Part shown: one piece after another, positions 7,226 through 12,701 of the stretch
Numbering within the stretch: the stretch's first letter is position 1
Layout: every line of letters starts with the position of its first letter
IMG/VR virus record: IMGVR_UViG_3300027963_000302
Coordinates: 1-25,749 of that record
Source of the DNA: a virus
DNA: 25,749 bases
Reading direction: 5' to 3' (one strand)
Made by a program: the position numbers and the translations under genes
Notes under the pieces: model-generated
What the model saw: the letters and a program-made list of their open reading frames with translations, nothing else
Told to the model about the DNA's origin: nothing
The model's database searches: none

Positions 7226-8269
7226 ATGTGCAAACTACTTGGATTCTCGGTATCACAAAAAGTTGGCGAAGAAAAATTGGCGGAGATCATCCAAACGTGT
7301 CGCGATCTCCTCAAAGATCAAAAAGACGGGTTTGGGTACGCTCTATCCGGAGGGGATATTAAAGGTATCACCTCCCTGCGCCTCACTACGGGTTCCCTGC
7401 TTGGATACGGGTATCCGGAGGCAGGTGAATGGGCGGACGTTGTAAAGGATGCCCCCTTCGAAGCGCGCGGGAAGATTTCCCCTTGCACCGGAGGGGTATT
7501 CCACGGGCGCACGTCGACCAATTCCCTAGGGGTTGAGAACACACACCCTTTTGTGAATGAAGACCTTGCCTTGGTTCACAATGGGATTGTGGATTACACC
7601 GGAAAGAAGCGCAAAAAACGCGGAGTATGTGACAGCGAAGACCTATTTAATACCTTCACAATTGGGAAGGGTTGGAGGGAGTTTCACAAGCATTACACCG
7701 GATACGCTGGTTTGCTTATCCTCCGGAAGGGCGGGACGTTGACCATCTACCGCGACGCATCCCCCAACCTTCATATTTGCAAGGTTGAGGGTGGAATCGT
7801 TGTGGGAACGACGCTCCATGACGTGACGAAGCTTGCAAGCTTGTTTGACAAGGTTCCCAACGCACCGTGGATGCTCAAACCGGATGTCGCGACGACTATC
7901 CATGAAGGGAAGATAATCGACAAAGAATCAGTCAAGGCCATGCGCTCCAGATCGTTTGGCGCGAAGGATTCTCTGTCTCTTTACTCTTCCGGAGGTTACT
8001 CCGGATATGGTTCATATTCGACCGGAAGCGCAACGAAGACGAAGGAAAAGGAGTTGTTTCCCGATTATGAAGCGCCGTCCGGTGTGGATGAAACGTCGGA
8101 AGCTTGGGAAGATGGATACCAAGCGGGTTACGACGACGGGCTGAAGGGCTACACCCATACGATCTTAAGCGCAGATCGTAACTACAAGGCCGGATACAAT
8201 GAGGGATACAAAGACGGCGAATTGGAAAAGAACGTCCCAAGCGAAGGCATGGGAGAGGTTGTCCTATGA
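7226..8269 (+). CDS. Class II glutamine amidotransferase (Ntn hydrolase)
   Basis: Predicted to release ammonia from glutamine for a partner ligase or transferase. The protein starts MCKLLGF, placing the nucleophile Cys at position 2 so that Met removal exposes it, as the N-terminal-nucleophile family requires. Family motifs include DGFGYAL (about 34-40), HGRTSTNSLGVENTHPF (about 93-109) and LVHNGIVDY (about 115-123). The catalytic domain ends near 235. A Ser/Tyr/Gly-rich linker follows, then two or three repeats of a Gly-Tyr pattern (DGYQAGYDDG, AGYNEGYKDG) of unknown function. It resembles GATase_4/YafJ-type enzymes. Start ATG has AAAGGA upstream. It follows the amidoligase gene closely and overlaps the next gene by ATGA, so the genes are co-transcribed. 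Confidence 0.88.
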   Translation: MCKLLGFSVSQKVGEEKLAEIIQTCRDLLKDQKDGFGYALSGGDIKGITSLRLTTGSLLGYGYPEAGEWADVVKDAPFEARGKISPCTGGVFHGRTSTNSLGVENTHPFVNEDLALVHNGIVDYTGKKRKKRGVCDSEDLFNTFTIGKGWREFHKHYTGYAGLLILRKGGTLTIYRDASPNLHICKVEGGIVVGTTLHDVTKLASLFDKVPNAPWMLKPDVATTIHEGKIIDKESVKAMRSRSFGAKDSLSLYSSGGYSGYGSYSTGSATKTKEKELFPDYEAPSGVDETSEAWEDGYQAGYDDGLKGYTHTILSADRNYKAGYNEGYKDGELEKNVPSEGMGEVVL

Positions 8270-8412
8270 AGTTCACCTATTACATAGTGAACGAAAAAAA
8301 TATCGTTCTTGCGTCCGGATTCAGCACGCCGAAACGTGCTTTGGGTTGGATAATCCGGAACGGCGGAGAATGGCGAACTTGGTATGTAGTTAAAAAGGAG
8401 ATTCAGTCATGA
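8266..8412 (+). CDS. Unknown 48-residue protein
   Basis: The ATG at 8266 overlaps the amidotransferase stop (ATGA) and the TGA at 8412 overlaps the next start, so this frame is bracketed by coupled genes. It starts MKFTYYIVNEKNIVLASGFS and ends basic (VVKKEIQS), with two Trp in the middle (GW and EWRTW). It looks like a small alpha/beta protein of the kind phages carry in early clusters. No family was recognised. Confidence 0.6.
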   Translation: MKFTYYIVNEKNIVLASGFSTPKRALGWIIRNGGEWRTWYVVKKEIQS

Positions 8413-8498
8413 ACATAGCAGTCATATTCACGCACGGGCTTTTGATAGGTGCGGGTCTTGTCGCGTTTGTTTGGATGTTTTGGGATAACAAAAAATAA
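8409..8498 (+). CDS. Predicted 29-residue membrane peptide
   Basis: ATG at 8409 overlaps the upstream stop (ATGA). The peptide begins MNIAVIFTHGLLIGAGLVAF, continues VWMFW, and ends DNKK. This gives one hydrophobic segment of about 22 residues with a short charged C-terminal tail. It would be a single-span inner-membrane miniprotein. Role unknown. It could influence the host membrane or be an accessory of the amidoligase island. Confidence 0.5.
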   Translation: MNIAVIFTHGLLIGAGLVAFVWMFWDNKK

Positions 8499-8503
8499 CG
8501 TCC

Positions 8504-8542
8504 AACCTTGTCGCCCCCTTTAGCACGGGGGGCGCAAAGGTT
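8504..8542 (+). terminator. Strong stem-loop between small genes (attenuator or partial terminator)
   Basis: Bases 8512-8518 (CGCCCCC) pair with 8528-8534 (GGGGGCG). The flanks AACCTTG and CAAAGGTT extend the stem with one bulge, leaving a loop of about nine bases. No U-run follows; instead there is a purine-rich AAAAGAAAAG tract and a good ribosome binding site for the next gene. It could reduce read-through, protect the 3' end of upstream mRNA, or simply be an intercistronic structure. Confidence 0.4.
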
Positions 8543-8594
8543 TGACCCGATAGGGTTGACCGAAAAGAAAAGAAAAGAAAAGGAGACACACACA

Positions 8595-8852
8595 ATGAGC
8601 ATGGAGCCAGCAGGGTTCGAACATGAAAGCGGGGTTTGGATAACAAACCCATTCTTATCCGTTTGCGCCCGATTCCAAGTGAATCCGGAGACGTACTACG
8701 GAAAGACGCAAAAGGAGTTGTCCGAAATCTACGGGGAGAAGTATTTCTCCTTCGTTTCGGATATGACGAAACTCCTTTTGGAGACGATAGAATGGAACAG
8801 CGCAGCAAACCCGGTTCGCCAGGGCGAACGAAAGAAAAAGGAGGAAAAATAA
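8595..8852 (+). CDS. Unknown 85-residue protein
   Basis: The ATG at 8595 is chosen because AGGAG lies nine bases upstream. The frame is open further back but would run through the stem-loop. The protein begins MSMEPAGFEHESGVWITNPF, has a Tyr-rich middle (ETYYGKTQKELSEIYGEKYF) and a basic Lys/Glu tail. No membrane segment or known motif. It is the fifth gene of the plus-strand island and probably co-transcribed with the next ones. Confidence 0.6.
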   Translation: MSMEPAGFEHESGVWITNPFLSVCARFQVNPETYYGKTQKELSEIYGEKYFSFVSDMTKLLLETIEWNSAANPVRQGERKKKEEK

Positions 8853-8853
8853 T

Positions 8854-9063
8854 ATGGAAGCAGAAATGAAACTACGGGAAGAAAACCTTAAACTTCTCAT
8901 GAAATTATTCAACGCGGGTAAGATGAAACTTGAAACGGACAAAGATGGCTTTGTTTTCCGCTGTTCCGGCGGAACGTATCCGGTTGAAATCTATGAAGAC
9001 GGGCATTGGGACGGGTCTTTGACCCAATCTCTCTGCCATATGGAAAGGGAGGAAAAGGCATGA
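8854..9063 (+). CDS. Unknown 69-residue protein
   Basis: ATG at 8854 follows AAGGAGG at good spacing; the Shine-Dalgarno sequence overlaps the end of the previous gene. The protein has an N-terminal amphipathic helix (MEAEMKLREENLKLLMKLFN). A likely beta-rich part follows (GFVFRCSGGTYPVEIYEDGH). It overlaps the following gene by ATGA. No family was recognised. Confidence 0.6.
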   Translation: MEAEMKLREENLKLLMKLFNAGKMKLETDKDGFVFRCSGGTYPVEIYEDGHWDGSLTQSLCHMEREEKA

Positions 9064-9350
9064 AATACAAAAAAACTAGAATTGACAAATGGGGTTGGCG
9101 GTTTGCCTGCAACCCGTGGGAGCCAGACTTGCGAGACACGCGCCCGATTGGGAAACGGGGTCTCAATTCTTCCACGGGAATATGTGCGGTATGTGGTGAA
9201 GATGCGAAATGGTCTTTCCACTATGTTCCGTCAACTTCGGTTCATCGCATGATGCAACCTAAGGCCAGCCATGTCGCAGTATGCGAAAACAAAAAATGTG
9301 CGGTTGCTTTGGAGAATGTTGGGTTCACCGGATGCGGGTGCGGAGGTTAA
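9060..9350 (+). CDS. Small Cys-rich protein, possible zinc-binding
   Basis: The ATG at 9060 lies in an ATGA overlap; the frame is open upstream but that start is shadowed by the previous gene. The 96-residue protein has a basic, Trp-rich N-terminus (KYKKTRIDKWGWRFACNPW), then GICAVCGEDAKWSFHYV and VCENKKC, and ends TGCGCGG. A CxxC pair plus a CxxxxC pair fits a zinc ribbon or treble-clef-like site. The WSFHYVP segment resembles small phage HNH-like or zinc-finger proteins, but no HNH catalytic set is visible. Confidence 0.55.
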   Translation: MKYKKTRIDKWGWRFACNPWEPDLRDTRPIGKRGLNSSTGICAVCGEDAKWSFHYVPSTSVHRMMQPKASHVAVCENKKCAVALENVGFTGCGCGG

Positions 9351-9354
9351 GCGC

Positions 9355-9531
9355 ATGAAACATATTTATATATTTCATGAAGACAAACCCAACGGAGGGA
9401 TGATCGTGGAATGCGGAGCGTGTGAAAAACTCTTCGACATTCCGAACGCGATAGAATCAGGGTTCAAACTAGAACACACCTGCCCGCATTGTGAAGCCTT
9501 GGTTCACTATCCGGAGGGAGCGTCATGGTAA
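9355..9531 (+). CDS. Small zinc-ribbon-like protein (58 aa)
   Basis: ATG at 9355 is preceded by GGAGG nine bases upstream, overlapping the end of the preceding gene. The protein has MIVECGACEKLFDIP and, further on, HTCPHCEALVHYP. These two CxxC knuckles about 25 residues apart are typical of a rubredoxin-like or zinc-ribbon fold. It is the last gene of the island and is followed by a strong terminator. Such miniproteins often bind nucleic acid or host polymerase; no specific role can be assigned. Confidence 0.65.
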   Translation: MKHIYIFHEDKPNGGMIVECGACEKLFDIPNAIESGFKLEHTCPHCEALVHYPEGASW

Positions 9532-9552
9532 AATAGCAGGACGTATCCCAAG

Positions 9553-9592
9553 TAAACCGGAAGAGGTTCAAAACCTTTTCCGGTTTATTTTT
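9553..9592 (+). terminator. Rho-independent terminator ending the plus-strand island
   Basis: A 16-base-pair stem: TAAACCGGAAGAGGTT at 9553-9568 pairs with AACCTTTTCCGGTTTA at 9572-9587 with one G-U pair, around a three-base loop. It is followed by a T-rich tract (ATTTTT). It lies 21 bases after the last stop of the island. Confidence 0.85.
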
Positions 9593-9762
9593 GCCCACGT
9601 CGCCCGGTAGCGCAGCATGGCGCGAAACTTTTTTGACGTTTTGTTTTGCTTTATTTATCCCAATAAACTCTTCTTGCGTGTGGATATTCCAGGTGTGTGG
9701 ATATTTCACATGTGTGGATATTTCACATGTATGAACTATTTGACCGGCGGGGAACCCCTATT
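9593..9762. other. Untranscribed-looking gap, candidate replication origin
   Basis: This gap lies between the plus-strand island terminator and the opposing terminator of the minus-strand replication operon. No gene is visible. It contains an AT-rich stretch (about 9627-9671, many T runs) directly beside three DnaA-box-like repeats. It is near the primase and helicase genes. An AT-rich unwinding element plus iterated initiator sites between convergent transcription units is a usual origin layout. No experiment or homology supports this directly. Confidence 0.4.
9677..9727 (+). repeat. Three 17-bp direct repeats containing DnaA-box-like TGTGGATAT
   Basis: Copies 2 and 3 (9694-9710 and 9711-9727) are identical: TGTGTGGATATTTCACA. 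Copy 1 (9677-9693) matches at 13 of 17 positions. The core TGTGGATAT occurs at 9679, 9696 and 9713 with an exact 17-base period. It differs by one base from the reverse complement of the DnaA box TTATCCACA. Each full unit also has TGTG/CACA ends, so a dimeric repressor site is an alternative. Confidence 0.75.
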
Positions 9763-9801
9763 AAAAAATCCCAAAAAAGCCCTATAAGGGGGAATTTGGG
9801 A
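9763..9801 (-). terminator. Rho-independent terminator of the minus-strand replication operon
   Basis: Read on the minus strand, TCCCAAA (9801-9795) pairs with TTTGGGA (9775-9769). An inner CCCT/AGGG pairing sits in the loop, and a run of six T follows (9768-9763). It lies downstream of the last gene of the operon and faces the plus-strand terminator. Confidence 0.6.
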
Positions 9802-9825
9802 AATGCCCTATAAGGGGGAATTTGG
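9779..9825. repeat. Tandem duplicate containing GCCCTATAAGGGGG
   Basis: Two copies of a 21-base unit, at 9779-9799 and 9805-9825, with a 26-base period. Each has CCCT-ATA-AGGG dyad symmetry followed by GGAATTTGG. The first copy forms the core of the minus-strand terminator; the second lies just upstream of it in the direction of transcription. This may be a duplicated terminator hairpin or a protein-binding pair. Confidence 0.7.
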
Positions 9826-9857
9826 AAACTTGAAAAACCAAACTTTTTTTGAGTTTT

Positions 9858-10028
9858 CTATTTACCAATTGAGCAGCAGCAAGCCCGGTTGCCTAATGGC
9901 CTTAACATAGCCACCCTATACGCTTCGGTATGCTTATTTTGGCTACCCTCTACTTGCTTGGTGGTAATGACGCGTTCTAGGGGCTTTTCTGTTCGATTTT
10001 GAGGCATTTTAACGACCTTCTTTTTCAT
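9858..10028 (-). CDS. Unknown small basic protein (56 aa), last gene of replication operon
   Basis: ATG at 10028 overlaps the previous stop (TAATG) and has GGGGGATGAG upstream. The protein opens MKKKVVKMPQNRTEKPLERV, is basic, and ends NRACCCSIGK with three consecutive Cys. No family was recognised. The opposing terminator follows about 60 bases downstream of the stop. The coupling and ribosome binding site argue for a real gene despite its small size. Confidence 0.55.
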   Translation of the reverse strand: MKKKVVKMPQNRTEKPLERVITTKQVEGSQNKHTEAYRVAMLRPLGNRACCCSIGK

Positions 10029-10360
10029 TACTCATCCCCCTGTGGGCATTCATCATGCAGTTTCTTTAAGTTAACCTGATGCCTGGAAAAGAACGAAGCA
10101 AGCCTGTCCATAGATTCGGATATGTCTTTCCACTCGGCCTCAAATACCTCATAGGAGCAATTGTGATCCATGTCATCTACAAGCTGGCCTAGTAGCCTTA
10201 CAACAGCGTGTAGCTGTGCATTCTCAAGCCTTAATAGGTGTATAAACCTACAAGCACGCTTGTAACGCTCTTTATCCGTATCCATCTGTGTGCCTAGTGT
10301 ATCACACCCTTCCCCAATCGGTAACCACACGGCCTCGTCCGGCTTGTCGTTGTTGTTCAT
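10028..10360 (-). CDS. Unknown 110-residue helical protein
   Basis: Starts MNNNDKPDEAVWLPIGEGCD. Residues about 30-60 form a leucine-rich helix (RFIHLLRLENAQLHAVVRLL). A second helical part follows and it ends acidic. The start ATG lacks a Shine-Dalgarno sequence, but a promoter-like sequence and a large hairpin occur in the 161 bases upstream. The protein may be expressed separately from the helicase gene before it. No known domain is visible. Confidence 0.6.
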   Translation of the reverse strand: MNNNDKPDEAVWLPIGEGCDTLGTQMDTDKERYKRACRFIHLLRLENAQLHAVVRLLGQLVDDMDHNCSYEVFEAEWKDISESMDRLASFFSRHQVNLKKLHDECPQGDE

Positions 10361-10521
10361 TTTTTAGTCCGAAACACTACGCAGGAAGGCAGGGGACAGG
10401 CCAGTAATGAGCCTGTACCCCTTCCTGCTTCGTGATGTATTATATATTGTATATATATAGGGTCTGTCATAGTGTTCATGTCAGTATTTTGGCGACAGTC
10501 AGTTGATTTTGACAGTAAAAC
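10361..10521 (-). promoter_or_regulatory. Promoter-like leader with large hairpin and repeated TGACAGT words
   Basis: On the minus strand, ATGACA (10470-10465) is followed 17 bases later by ATATAT (10447-10442). A perfect TATAAT lies at 10444-10439. Between this and the start at 10360, bases 10381-10428 form a long imperfect stem: GCAGGAA/TTCCTGC, GGGG/CCCC and ACAGGC/GCCTGT. Upstream, four TGTCA/TGACA words occur within about 55 bases, in both orientations (for example TGTCAGT, GACAGTC, TGACAGT). This would fit a regulated promoter with a structured leader. Confidence 0.4.
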
Positions 10522-11535
10522 CTAGAAAGTTGACTGGTTGGCGCTATATAACCCGCTCTCCACCAATATCTTGCCAGCATTGACAAGCCTCTTGATGTAG
10601 CGATAGACAGTCCTGTCTGACACCTCAAACTTACCTGCCATGGTTTTGACTAGGTCATTGGCCACCCACTCCTTGCTACCCATCTCACGGAGTAGCCTAG
10701 AATCCTCAATATTCTTATGCGCCCCAGGTTTCTTGAGTTTATCCGGATTCAGGGCGTAGTTAGCCTTAAACATTGGGTAAGCCCATTGGACGACAAAGCT
10801 GTCAATCGGGGCAAAGTTCCGCAAAGTCACCTCGCAGGTGAAGGTGCGCTCGTCCTCTTCATGGGCGGTCAAAACGACCAAGGAGTCTGGATTACGCGCA
10901 AAGACACCTGACCCGCTGAACCTGTCAATAGCCTCCGACCCGCTCTTGTTACCCTTGCTGAAGTGATGTGACAGGATAACCGACAGGTTGTGGCGGGTTG
11001 CAAGCAACTCAAACTCATTCATTAGCTGTGCCATGTCTCCGGCATTGTTCTCGTCCCTGTCGCCCATAAGCATGTAGTTTGGGTCTAGGATGATCGCCTG
11101 ATAGCCCTTGTCGCGGATATGCTCCTCAATGATAGGCCGGATCAAGGCAAGGTCTGCCGCGTGTCCGCGCAACGTCCAGATCGACATGTCACCAACCTGA
11201 TCCTGCACGCCCTTGGCCTTGGCTACGTCAAACAACCTGCCTCGGAACGACCACTCCTGAATCTCGAAGTTAATGAACAGGACGCGGGACTTGGCACACT
11301 TGATGCCCCACCAAGGGGTTCCGGTGTGCAAGCTTATGGCTAGGTCAATTAGGCTCCACGACTTGTAAGCCTTACTGCCACCTCCAAGCAAAAGCTTTCC
11401 GCCTTGGTGAAGCAGTCCATCCATAAGAACATTCGGTTCCTTGATGTCTTCCGACATTAAATCCGCATACGTCTTGATTGGCGGGATGCTGTTTGGTTCC
11501 TGTATCAGTCCGAACGCTACTGCTGGATCTATCAT
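10522..11535 (-). CDS. RepA-like replicative helicase / AAA_25 ATPase
   Basis: A RecA-fold ATPase predicted to unwind DNA at phage replication. The Walker A region is GGGSKAYKSW at 51-60, the Lys-Ser variant found in RepA/AAA_25 proteins rather than the usual GKT. Walker B is AIILDPNY at 147-154, followed by SHHFSKGNKSGSEA at 189-202 and a GSGVFARNPDS segment. These match plasmid and phage RepA-type hexameric helicases. The last 60 residues look like a winged-helix/HTH (VANDLVKTMAGKF, SDRTVYRYIKRL). ATG at 11535 overlaps the primase stop (ATGA), so the pair is translationally coupled. The C-terminal HTH could bind the origin or the primase. Confidence 0.82.
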   Translation of the reverse strand: MIDPAVAFGLIQEPNSIPPIKTYADLMSEDIKEPNVLMDGLLHQGGKLLLGGGSKAYKSWSLIDLAISLHTGTPWWGIKCAKSRVLFINFEIQEWSFRGRLFDVAKAKGVQDQVGDMSIWTLRGHAADLALIRPIIEEHIRDKGYQAIILDPNYMLMGDRDENNAGDMAQLMNEFELLATRHNLSVILSHHFSKGNKSGSEAIDRFSGSGVFARNPDSLVVLTAHEEDERTFTCEVTLRNFAPIDSFVVQWAYPMFKANYALNPDKLKKPGAHKNIEDSRLLREMGSKEWVANDLVKTMAGKFEVSDRTVYRYIKRLVNAGKILVESGLYSANQSTF

Positions 11536-12464
11536 TTACCCTCCTTGCAGAACCAAAGTAAGCTCTGCGTTCTGTCTTCTCTTTTTGCCCCTGCCATCCT
11601 TACTGGTTGGCTTGGCTTGAACGTCGCAGGATCGCATCCCATTGGAATAAGGAAAGACTTTAATCTCCTTTCCCATTCCGGCTTGGGCGGATTCTCAAAC
11701 CATGCATGGAGGCTTTTGCCTCCGGTGTCAACGATTGCATAAAGCTTCATCTTGACCTTCTCGCGCATAACCTTAAACACCGCGCCCATCTGCGGTTTGG
11801 TAAGCACATCGGATTCAACCACCATGTACCGGCGGGTATCCACGTTCTCGTTCGACCTGCTGATTGTTCCAGACTTAAACACCGCGCCAGTTGTGAATTG
11901 ACCAACAGGCGAGTCCATCCTCATCCACTCCTCGACCTTCCGGAAGTTCTGCGGATGGTTACCGCTGTCCTTGACCGCCCCAATCCATACGATGTCATCC
12001 GGCTTGAACAACGAAAGCATCCCGTGGTAATCGCTGAAGTTCTCGTCCAGCTTCTGAGGACTTTCTTCCATCATGTCTGCTGGGTCCCAATTATATTCGT
12101 TTAGATACTTGACCTTGTTGGATTCAGTAATGATCGAGATTCGCTCGTTTAACTCAGTCTCAGCATCCTTCTGAATTATCAATTTCGCCGCATTAGTACC
12201 AAGCGTACTCATGGAGGCCAACGGCTTCATAAGGGGGTCATTAAGAAGAACCTTCCTCAGCCTGTAGTTCATCTCATCTCGAACCATTTGGCAACTTGTA
12301 TGCCAGCAAAAGATGGTCGGAACCCCGTCAATGAATACAGTCGTATCCCTTACGCGGGTGTGGCTTGAATGAAGATGTTCCCCTGGACAACGGCAAAGCC
12401 CGTGGTTCTCGGACTGCCATTCAATCGGTCCAACGATCTTCTCTGCTGTTGATTGCGCGCTCAT
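11532..12464 (-). CDS. DNA primase with N-terminal zinc-binding and AEP-like catalytic domains
   Basis: Residues 20-60 carry a Cys/His-rich zinc-binding module (HGLCRCPGEHLH, VRDTTVFIDGVPTIFCWHTSC) of the kind seen at the N-terminus of many phage primase-helicase proteins. The C-terminal half fits the archaeo-eukaryotic primase fold of RepB-type replicases: MVVESDVL (acidic pair Glu217/Asp219), AIVDTGGKSLHAWF at 243-256 and RMAGAKRED near 291-299. It should make primers for phage replication, working with the coupled RepA-like helicase. It overlaps a small upstream frame by ATGA. Confidence 0.75.
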   Translation of the reverse strand: MSAQSTAEKIVGPIEWQSENHGLCRCPGEHLHSSHTRVRDTTVFIDGVPTIFCWHTSCQMVRDEMNYRLRKVLLNDPLMKPLASMSTLGTNAAKLIIQKDAETELNERISIITESNKVKYLNEYNWDPADMMEESPQKLDENFSDYHGMLSLFKPDDIVWIGAVKDSGNHPQNFRKVEEWMRMDSPVGQFTTGAVFKSGTISRSNENVDTRRYMVVESDVLTKPQMGAVFKVMREKVKMKLYAIVDTGGKSLHAWFENPPKPEWERRLKSFLIPMGCDPATFKPSQPVRMAGAKREDRTQSLLWFCKEGK

Positions 12465-12598
12465 ATTAAATCATCCGGCTTTGTTTCAAGTGGCGACACA
12501 CAATGGAGGCTCCAGCCGCAGGATCTCCCTGCGTACCATACGCCGGATTGATTAGGCTTTGTCTTTGAAGTTCTTGAGCTGTTCGTCCAACTGCGCAA
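12461..12598 (-). CDS. Possible small protein (45 aa) coupled to the primase
   Basis: A frame from TTG at 12598 to a TGA that forms an ATGA overlap with the primase start, the junction style used throughout this operon. The C-terminal part reads GVWYAGRSCGWSLHC then VSPLETKPDDLI, with aromatic residues and two Cys. The first 15 residues overlap the end of the coiled-coil gene in another frame. There is a weak GAGG before the TTG. The real start is uncertain, and the frame could be chance. Confidence 0.35.
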   Translation of the reverse strand: MRSWTNSSRTSKTKPNQSGVWYAGRSCGWSLHCVSPLETKPDDLI

Positions 12599-12701
12599 TC
12601 ACCTCGCGCATCTGCATCTGAACCCGCTCGCAGTTGTTGTAGATATACCGAGCGCGCTCGATATTTTCCTCAAACTTCTTGATCACGTCTTGCTTTGTCA
12701 T
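12552..12701 (-). CDS. Small coiled-coil protein (49 aa)
   Basis: Starts MTKQDVIKKFEENIERARYI, then YNNCERVQMQMREVIAQLDE, and ends in Lys. It is almost entirely charged helix with heptad-like spacing. ATG at 12701 overlaps the stop of the glycosyltransferase gene (ATGA), with AAAGGAGACAAG upstream. It may be a small dimerising protein; there is no known family. Confidence 0.6.
   Translation of the reverse strand: MTKQDVIKKFEENIERARYIYNNCERVQMQMREVIAQLDEQLKNFKDKA

Noticed and set aside
7932-8276. 114-codon minus-strand frame opposite the amidotransferase tail
   Set aside because: Arises from the repetitive Gly/Tyr/Ser coding on the other strand; basic and Pro-rich with no motif.
9598-9627. 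tRNA 5'-half-like sequence (CCCGGTAGCGCAGC)
   Set aside because: It resembles a D-arm, but a T-rich stretch follows with no anticodon or T arm.
9677-9727. CRISPR-like array
   Set aside because: Repeats of 17 bases are adjacent with no unique spacers.
11706-12104. 132-codon plus-strand frame opposite the primase
   Set aside because: Antisense to a well-supported gene, His/Pro/Leu-rich, no motif and no ribosome binding site.
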